From assembly GCA_934343805.1 (NCBI GenBank), contig CAKRIN010000026.1:1-39452 (forward strand): 39,452 bases of DNA. Reading direction: 5' to 3'. The notes under the pieces are model-generated. The model saw nothing but the letters and a program-made list of their open reading frames with translations. It was not told where the DNA came from and did no database searches. Each line of letters opens with the position of its first letter. Within the stretch, counting starts at the first letter, position 1. Positions 34,347-39,452 of this stretch are shown here, in pieces. The DNA is from an uncultured Lachnospira sp. GTDB lineage: Bacteria > Bacillota > Clostridia > Lachnospirales > Lachnospiraceae. The position numbers and the translations under genes were made by a program.

Positions 34347-35315
34347 GTGGATTATCAACGACTGGTTTCATACATATATTCATATCCGGAGGGAGTAAAA
34401 GCTGATAATGTTGGATTTGCCAAGGCACTTGTGTATCAGGGGCAGTTTAAATTAAATATAAGCCTGAGAGGGATAAAGACAGAGAACCCCGAAGTATTTG
34501 GCGTATATATAATGGTTAATGATGGAGGATACAGACTTATAAAGCTTGGGGAAGCTTATATAAAAGCAGGACAGATGGAATACTCAGGTGTGTACAATCC
34601 GGATAATATTGAGCAGTCGGGTTATGCATTTAAGGATATATGTGGTCTGGCAGTTGCGAGAGAAGATGCAAGATATGACTGTATGCTTTCAATGTGGAAA
34701 GATGAGGATGTGACGCCGGATATGCTTGTGTTTGCCGGAATGGATTCCAGAAAGCAGATTGAAGCCGGAATTATCATAGAGGAAAAAATGAGGCAGAAAG
34801 AGCAGCAGGAAACAGGCAGGATTGAAGCAGACAGACAGGTTGTTAATACTGAACAGGAACAGACAGCAGTTCAGAATGATGATACGGAAATCTGTTGTGA
34901 TAATGATGGAGAAACTGTGGAGGTTGTCAGTCAGAGTTCTGCCTGTAATGTACAGACACAGCCTGACAATATAGAAAAGCTTTTTATGAGAGCTGATTAT
35001 ATAGATGCATTTGACGATGATTATTTCTATGACTGCATGGAAGTTTCACCGGAGAGACTTAAAGATTTACAATTAAAAGAAATATCGGTAATGGATAACA
35101 GCTTTCTGCTGCATGGATATTATAATTTCAGGCATATATTATTTGGACGGGTCAGAGACAATCTTGACAATACAAGATATTTTATAGGTGTGCCGGGAAT
35201 GTATTGCAACAGGGAGCGATATATGGCGTCAATGTTTGGATTTAATAACTTTAAGAAGAGCCATAGAAGCGATTATGCCAATCCATATTTTGGATACTGG
35301 TATCAGGAGATATAG
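34347..35315 (+). CDS. DUF6128-like protein
   Basis: The 322-residue protein of unknown function is soluble and starts with GTG behind GGGAGG. The N-terminal ~140 residues form a beta-rich domain (about residues 30-80: GQFKLNISLRGI, FGVYIMVNDGGY). A Gln/Glu-rich low-complexity linker (about 150-205) follows, then a C-terminal domain with GVPGMYCNRERYMASMFGFN and the ending NPYFGYWYQEI, which I associate with DUF6128 of Lachnospiraceae. No enzymatic motif is seen. Its last 13 bases overlap the convergent GNAT gene. Confidence 0.65.
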   Translation: MDYQRLVSYIYSYPEGVKADNVGFAKALVYQGQFKLNISLRGIKTENPEVFGVYIMVNDGGYRLIKLGEAYIKAGQMEYSGVYNPDNIEQSGYAFKDICGLAVAREDARYDCMLSMWKDEDVTPDMLVFAGMDSRKQIEAGIIIEEKMRQKEQQETGRIEADRQVVNTEQEQTAVQNDDTEICCDNDGETVEVVSQSSACNVQTQPDNIEKLFMRADYIDAFDDDYFYDCMEVSPERLKDLQLKEISVMDNSFLLHGYYNFRHILFGRVRDNLDNTRYFIGVPGMYCNRERYMASMFGFNNFKKSHRSDYANPYFGYWYQEI

Positions 35316-35842
35316 ACAAATCGAAGATGGTCTTCCCATTTTCCATTAAGGCGAGCATACGAATAAGCTGTTCCTTCAGGGATAAAGCCAAGTTTATTAA
35401 CAATTGCTATTGAGGAGATGTTATCAGGATGAATGTAAGCTTCTATTCTGTGCATCTCCTTTTCACGTGTGAGGATATCAATCAGATGTTTTGTCGCCGT
35501 TGTTCCGAGTCCGATTCTGCGGTATTTATGATCTATTTTGTAGCCAATACGGCATGAATGGTTTACTGGGGATACGCCTGAAAAGGAGACAGTTCCAAGT
35601 ATCTGTCCAGGAATATCATCTGATAACACAAAGAAACGACCAAATTCACCTTTTAATAATGCGGAATATTCTGCTTTAAGAGTTGCACATATATATTCGG
35701 GAGTATAGAAATTAGCCGGCTTGTCAGTTTCATATCTGTCAAAATCCTCACGATTGTCTTTATAAAATTTAAGTACCTGAAGGGCATATGTCTCATCAAG
35801 AACTTTTAATCTGATTCCATCAAATGCGTATTCAAACTTCAT
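35303..35842 (-). CDS. GNAT family N-acetyltransferase (RimJ/RimL-like)
   Basis: The 179-residue acetyltransferase has the acetyl-CoA loop RRIGLGT in motif A (GYKIDHKYRRIGLGTTATKH) and the following RIEAYIHPDNISSIAIVNKLGF, typical of RimJ/RimL enzymes that acetylate protein N-termini or small amines. The substrate is unknown. Its ATG overlaps the TGA of tadA (ATGA, four bases), so the two are translationally coupled. Its 3' end overlaps the convergent DUF6128-like gene. Confidence 0.9.
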   Translation of the reverse strand: MKFEYAFDGIRLKVLDETYALQVLKFYKDNREDFDRYETDKPANFYTPEYICATLKAEYSALLKGEFGRFFVLSDDIPGQILGTVSFSGVSPVNHSCRIGYKIDHKYRRIGLGTTATKHLIDILTREKEMHRIEAYIHPDNISSIAIVNKLGFIPEGTAYSYARLNGKWEDHLRFVYIS

Positions 35843-36333
35843 GACTGTTGGATGATCCTTTCTTTTTTCTTGGATTCACGCAATTCCTTAAAAAATGTGG
35901 TCAGCATATCTGAACATTCATTTTCACATACACCTTTTGTTATTTCACACTGGTGGTTAAATGATGGCATCTGCAGAATGTTGAGGATAGAGCCGGCGCA
36001 GCCAGCTTTGGGGTTCATAGAACCTATGACAACACGAGGGATTCTTGCCTGGACAATTGCTCCGGCACACATCTGACATGGTTCAAGAGTTACATATAAT
36101 GTACAGTCTTCAAGCCGCCAGTCACCCATGTAGCGGCTTGCTTTTTTAATGGCTGTGATTTCGGCGTGCCCAAGAGATGTCTTGTCTGTATTGCGGCGGT
36201 TATAACCGCGTCCAATTACTTTTCCATTATAAACAATGACACAGCCGATTGGCACTTCATTAAGCTTGTAAGCTTTTTTTGCCTGTGTTATTGCCTGCTT
36301 CATATATTTAATATCATTCTTATCCAATATCAC
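35839..36333 (-). CDS. tadA: tRNA-specific adenosine deaminase TadA
   Basis: TadA converts A34 to inosine in tRNA-Arg(ACG), allowing it to read CGN codons. The 164-residue protein has the zinc site H56-A-E58 and P85-C86-x-x-C89 (PCQMC) and the usual VPIGCVIV and RNTDKTSLGHAE segments. It starts with GTG, 8 bases after GGAGG. It heads a two-gene unit with the GNAT gene. Confidence 0.95.
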   Translation of the reverse strand: MILDKNDIKYMKQAITQAKKAYKLNEVPIGCVIVYNGKVIGRGYNRRNTDKTSLGHAEITAIKKASRYMGDWRLEDCTLYVTLEPCQMCAGAIVQARIPRVVIGSMNPKAGCAGSILNILQMPSFNHQCEITKGVCENECSDMLTTFFKELRESKKKERIIQQS

Positions 36334-36434
36334 GTAAAGTTCCTCCAGTTAATAAGTTCCAGTTATACATAAGCTGTGCTTGGGCAGATGTTATAAAAAT
36401 TGTAACTTTTAAGGGAAAAAGCGTCAACTCAATA

Positions 36435-36463
36435 GAGACATTTTTCGTATAAATAATTATAAT
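36435..36463 (+). promoter_or_regulatory. Promoter of the lipoprotein gene
   Basis: GAGACA (36435-36440), 17 bases, perfect TATAAT (36458-36463), about 21 bases before the start codon. Confidence 0.65.
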
Positions 36464-36483
36464 AAATGTTCAGGGGGTAGCTT

Positions 36484-37203
36484 ATGAAAAGAATATCATT
36501 ATTATGTGCATTGGGGATATGTGCGATATTGGCAGCAGGCTGCAGTAGTAAGACTAAAGAAAATGAAACAGAAAGTATTCCGGAAATAACTGATACATCA
36601 ACACAGGAGTATAATTATACATTATCTGATGTTGAAGAATTTGAATCAGATGGTGTTAAATATGAACAGGGAAAGGCAGAGAAACTCCAGTTTATTTATC
36701 CTGTGACGGAAGATGTTACGGATGCCAATGCACTTGTAGGTACATATAATACAAGTATTTATTCCAATTGGCCTAATATTGATGAAACAGACACATCATA
36801 TATGATTTCAAGTTTTGTCACATGGCCGGATCTATATGATAATCAGAATGTTGAAAGTATTGAGTATACAGTGTATAACAGTACTTGTTATTTTGTTGAT
36901 GACTCAGCTGATCTTAAGACATGCAGCAACAAAAAGAAATTCTCATCTCAAAGTATGAAACTGACTGCTGCAGATAACAAAAAGTTTAAAATGTTTATGG
37001 TTGTAGAACTTCCTACATCCAAGGATGCATGGAATGGTTATAAACAGCAGGGAAAAGTAGAGAATAAGGCAAAAAAGGATGTTCTCGAAAATGCATTGAT
37101 TAAAGCACAGGTTTTATATACGGATGGCACGGAACAGACTGATTATTACAAAATAAAAATACAGGGTTCAATGACATCTATTGATATATATAAGGTTAAT
37201 TGA
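36484..37203 (+). CDS. Predicted lipoprotein of unknown function
   Basis: The 239-residue protein has a clean lipoprotein signal (MKRISLLCALGICAILAAGC, Cys20), an acidic Thr/Ser/Glu-rich linker (about 21-60) and a ~170-residue beta-rich domain containing DLYDNQNVESIEYTVYN and FKMFMVVELPTS, which looks like an immunoglobulin- or DUF5067-like sandwich. No catalytic motif is visible. GGGGG lies before the start. It should be attached to the outer face of the membrane; the role is unknown. Confidence 0.75.
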   Translation: MKRISLLCALGICAILAAGCSSKTKENETESIPEITDTSTQEYNYTLSDVEEFESDGVKYEQGKAEKLQFIYPVTEDVTDANALVGTYNTSIYSNWPNIDETDTSYMISSFVTWPDLYDNQNVESIEYTVYNSTCYFVDDSADLKTCSNKKKFSSQSMKLTAADNKKFKMFMVVELPTSKDAWNGYKQQGKVENKAKKDVLENALIKAQVLYTDGTEQTDYYKIKIQGSMTSIDIYKVN

Positions 37204-37244
37204 TGCATTGAATAGAAAAATGCATTAAAACATGGGAGGATACA

Positions 37245-37787
37245 ATGGAACTTATTAAAGGAAGACCTGATAATACTGAGGGGCGATTAGAAAAAGAAAT
37301 AAGGGTATATGATTTGCTTGATAAGCTTGGAATGGAGTATTACAGAACAGACCATGAGCCTGCTACGACAATGGAAGTGTGTAATGATATAGATAAGATA
37401 CTTGATACGCTTATATGTAAGAATCTTTTCTTGTGCAACAGACAGAAAACCAGGTTCTATATGCTTATGATGCCAGGGGATAAACCTTTTAAGACAAAGG
37501 ATCTCAGTAGTCAGATTAATTCTGCAAGGCTTTCATTTGCAGATGAATCATATATGGAAGAGTTCCTTGATATAACTCCGGGCTCTGTATCAATAATGGG
37601 ACTTATGAATGATTCAGACAATAATGTACAATTGTTGATGGATAAGGAAGTTCTTGAAGGCGAGACGCTTGGCTGTCATCCATGCATTAATACATCAAGC
37701 CTTAAGTTAAAGACAAAAGAAGTAATGGAAAAGTTTCTTCCGGCAGTTCATCATGAGGCAATAATAGTTGAACTTCCAAGGTATTAG
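37245..37787 (+). CDS. YbaK/ProX-like aminoacyl-tRNA deacylase
   Basis: The 180-residue protein of the YbaK/INS editing family most resembles the free-standing ProX/PrdX (ProXp-ala type) enzymes that remove alanine mischarged on tRNA-Pro. Visible features are the catalytic-region lysine K59 in CKNLFLCN, the GxHP-like GCHPCINTSSL (143-153) and an RTDHEPA segment near 34-40. It starts 41 bases after the lipoprotein gene, with GGGAGG 5 bases before the ATG. Confidence 0.88.
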   Translation: MELIKGRPDNTEGRLEKEIRVYDLLDKLGMEYYRTDHEPATTMEVCNDIDKILDTLICKNLFLCNRQKTRFYMLMMPGDKPFKTKDLSSQINSARLSFADESYMEEFLDITPGSVSIMGLMNDSDNNVQLLMDKEVLEGETLGCHPCINTSSLKLKTKEVMEKFLPAVHHEAIIVELPRY

Positions 37788-38177
37788 GAGGTTAACGGAA
37801 ATTAATTATATGTATTTTTTATATTATAAGTTTATTTTTATCTGAATGTATATTGACACATAATAATATATAATGTTAGTATATGAAAGAGATATATCTT
37901 CTAATGCGACTAATGTTAATAGTTATATTAATTCATGAGTTGCTTATCAAGGCTGTATATTCGTATAAGAACGGAGTTATCTAACAGCGAATGTTTACGG
38001 ATAATCAATCAGCGAAACCCATTAAACGTAATTAAATAATGCAGGCTTGTTTTAGATATCTGCAGATGCTAATATGTAGCTATACAGAGCCATATATTCT
38101 GGTGGATGGCTCTGGTTGTGATAATAATGGTATATGTGCGTGGATATCAGCCTGTGTAAGAGACGAGGAGGATATCT
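37788..38177 (+). other. 390-base leader or spacer before the Rpn gene
   Basis: No convincing gene is present. TTGACA (37853-37858) with TAGTAT 18 bases later (37877-37882) is a possible promoter and would give a leader of ~290 bases. A 9-bp perfect hairpin, CAGAGCCAT/ATGGCTCTG (38085-38114), lies in that leader without a T-run. A 33-codon hydrophobic frame at 37883 has no ribosome site. No riboswitch class that I know fits. Confidence 0.4.
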
Positions 38178-39152
38178 ATGGAAGATAAGAAAGACAATGT
38201 AATATCTAAATTTAAGGATAATGTATTTTGTATGTTATACAGGGATAAGAGAAATCTTTTAGAACTGTATAATGCGCTTAATAATTCGGATTACACGAAT
38301 GTGGACGATTTGCAGGTTACGACATTAAATGGTGGATCGTATATGAAGTATAAGAATGATGCTTCATTTTTACTATGCATGAGCTTGTATATGTTTGAAC
38401 AGCAGTCGAGCAGGAATCCGAACATGCCGTTAAGATTTTTGCACTATGTGTCAGATGTATTCAGGGAACTGTTCAGTAATGCCATGCTTCACAGAAGAAG
38501 CATGATAAAGATACCTGTACCACATTTTGTTACATTCTATAATGGCTTGGAAAAATGGGTTGATAAAGAGGGCGAGCTTAAGCTGTCGGATATGTATGAG
38601 ATACCAGTTGATGATCCAGAGCTGGAGCTTAAAGTGCGTGTTATCGATATCAATAAAGATGTACATATCCTTAATAAGTGTAAAACTTTGCGTGATTACA
38701 TGACATTTGTTAAGAAGGTAAGATTCAAGATGGGTGTTGAAGGAGACAATGTCAGGATTGCAGTAACAGAGGCAATGAATGAATGTATAGATGAAGATAT
38801 ACTTGTCGATTTCTTTGAGCAGCACAGGGAGGAGGTTGTTGACGTGAGTATATATGATTATGATGAGGAAGAAGTCAGGAGAGTGTTAGCTGAGGAGTAT
38901 GCGCAGGAAGTTGCACAGGGAATGGCACAGGAATTAGTAGAGAAAGCTTCTGAGAAAGCATTTGCTGAGGGAGAACAATTAAGTGTAATTAATCTGATTA
39001 TAAAGAAAGTAAAGAAATCAAAAACACTTGCAACAATAGCTTCAGAACTTGAGGAAGAAGTAGCAGATATTAAGCCGGTATACGATGCTGTAATTGCGGC
39101 TGCACCTGATTATGATGTTGAAGTGATTAAAGATAAACTGGGAATTAATTGA
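38178..39152 (+). CDS. Rpn family recombination-promoting nuclease
   Basis: Rpn proteins are PD-(D/E)XK endonucleases, often labelled putative transposases, that promote RecA-independent recombination. The 324-residue protein has the conserved core NDASFLLCMSLYMFEQQSSRN (60-80): D61 and the ExQ pair E74/Q76 match the catalytic set, followed by NPNMPLRFLHYV and HFVTFYNG. The C-terminal ~90 residues are acidic coiled coil, then a basic helix (VKKSKTLATIA) and a tail. The family usually has EHQS; here it is EQQS. GGAGG lies 6 bases before the start. It has a long leader and no terminal repeats, so it is not a transposon in itself. Confidence 0.85.
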   Translation: MEDKKDNVISKFKDNVFCMLYRDKRNLLELYNALNNSDYTNVDDLQVTTLNGGSYMKYKNDASFLLCMSLYMFEQQSSRNPNMPLRFLHYVSDVFRELFSNAMLHRRSMIKIPVPHFVTFYNGLEKWVDKEGELKLSDMYEIPVDDPELELKVRVIDINKDVHILNKCKTLRDYMTFVKKVRFKMGVEGDNVRIAVTEAMNECIDEDILVDFFEQHREEVVDVSIYDYDEEEVRRVLAEEYAQEVAQGMAQELVEKASEKAFAEGEQLSVINLIIKKVKKSKTLATIASELEEEVADIKPVYDAVIAAAPDYDVEVIKDKLGIN

Positions 39153-39194
39153 AATTCTGGCATGTGAACTGCTCGCGATTCGCTGGTTCGTACC

Positions 39195-39224
39195 TTGACA
39201 ACAAGTATATATAACAAGTATAAT
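39195..39224 (+). promoter_or_regulatory. SRP RNA promoter
   Basis: Perfect TTGACA (39195-39200) and perfect TATAAT (39219-39224) with an 18-base spacer, the strongest promoter in the window. The start point would be about 39231, where the SRP RNA begins. Confidence 0.9.
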
Positions 39225-39230
39225 TAAAAG

Positions 39231-39452
39231 ACCGTGCAGCCGGGGTAGTAGCGGCACCTTGAACCTGCAATCCGCTATAGCAGGGGTGATGTTCGGCAGA
39301 GGGCTGATGTTTATGGAGCAGCCCGGTGTAAGTGGTGTTGACATTTGGGTCTTTCACGACGGAAATCCACGAACCATGTCAGGTCAGGAATGAAGCAGCA
39401 TTAAGTGGAATCTTCCGGGTGTTGAAAGGGTGCCTGGATCGAGCTAACTGCA
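39231..39452 (+). ncRNA. ffs: Signal recognition particle RNA, large bacterial type (3' end cut off)
   Basis: This RNA pairs with Ffh to target nascent membrane proteins. The 5' part (CCGTGCAGCC...GTAGCGGCACC...CCTGCAATCCGCT) matches the Alu domain of the large Bacillus-type SRP RNA. The Ffh-binding apex is seen at about 39379-39402 as CAGGTCAGGAATGAAGCAGC, with a GGAA tetraloop closed by A-U where many bacteria have C-G. The window ends after 222 bases, ~40 short of the usual length. Confidence 0.92.

Noticed and set aside
37883..37984. 33-codon hydrophobic frame (MKEIYLLMRLMLIVILIHEL...)
   Set aside because: There is no ribosome site and the ATG touches the likely -10 box. A chance frame in AT-rich DNA explains it better.
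38178..39152. Complete transposon around the Rpn gene
   Set aside because: No terminal inverted repeats or target duplications are visible. Rpn proteins are nucleases that were labelled transposases by similarity.

Overview
This AT-rich window reads as the chromosome of a motile, Gram-positive, anaerobic Lachnospiraceae-type bacterium, perhaps close to Lachnospira/Eubacterium. The assignment rests on gene content rather than a database search: a bifunctional AdhE, a flagellin with FliS, sigma-D type promoters, lipoproteins, and families that I associate with Lachnospiraceae (DUF3881, DUF5685, DUF6128, DUF6240-like, Rpn nucleases). Gene order, strong Shine-Dalgarno sites, two tRNAs and the SRP RNA indicate ordinary chromosome. 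I see no prophage, no IS element with an intact transposase and no CRISPR array.

Layout. 1-3.8 kb: a minus-strand operon of adhE followed by a small kinase-fold protein, behind a promoter that carries a near-consensus Rex redox operator. 3.8-11.5 kb: signalling genes, namely an HD-GYP c-di-GMP phosphodiesterase with a DUF3881 partner, a Cache-type chemoreceptor and a 7TM diguanylate cyclase. Between the last two lies a tRNA-Arg(CCT) unit followed by a decayed Abi_2-like gene. 10.5-14.7 kb: a DEDDh exonuclease, an MraY-type transferase and the glycogen branching enzyme GlgB. 14.7-19.9 kb: a flagellar block with a large repeat protein that ends in a FliK-like domain, then flagellin and FliS, with two sigma-D promoters. 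19.9-23.6 kb: a DD-carboxypeptidase, TrmB, a tiny ORF and an AI-2E family permease. 23.8-28.3 kb: tRNA-Lys(CTT), a translationally coupled SPFH/Arc-like pair, a 27-codon membrane ORF whose ribosome site lies in a hairpin, a FliD-like mini-protein with its own sigma-D promoter, an acidic small protein, DUF5685 and a J-domain/TPR protein. 28.3-37.8 kb: a DUF885 lipoprotein, metG-tatD, rsmA, a DUF6128 protein, tadA-GNAT, a lipoprotein and a YbaK/ProX-like deacylase. 37.8 kb to the end: a long leader, an Rpn family nuclease and the SRP RNA, cut by the window edge.

How the parts fit. Motility and c-di-GMP genes recur through the first 27 kb. Three promoters fit the sigma-D pattern (TAAx, 15 bp, nCCGAxAx) and tie two poorly described proteins, the FliK-like repeat protein and the FliD-like mini-protein, to flagellar expression. 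The leads I rate highest are those two proteins, the SPFH/Arc-like locus with its doubled TGATATCA operator, tRNA-like leader and neighbouring micro-ORF, and the Abi_2 relic beside tRNA-Arg. Family names come from recalled sequence features; no search could be run.
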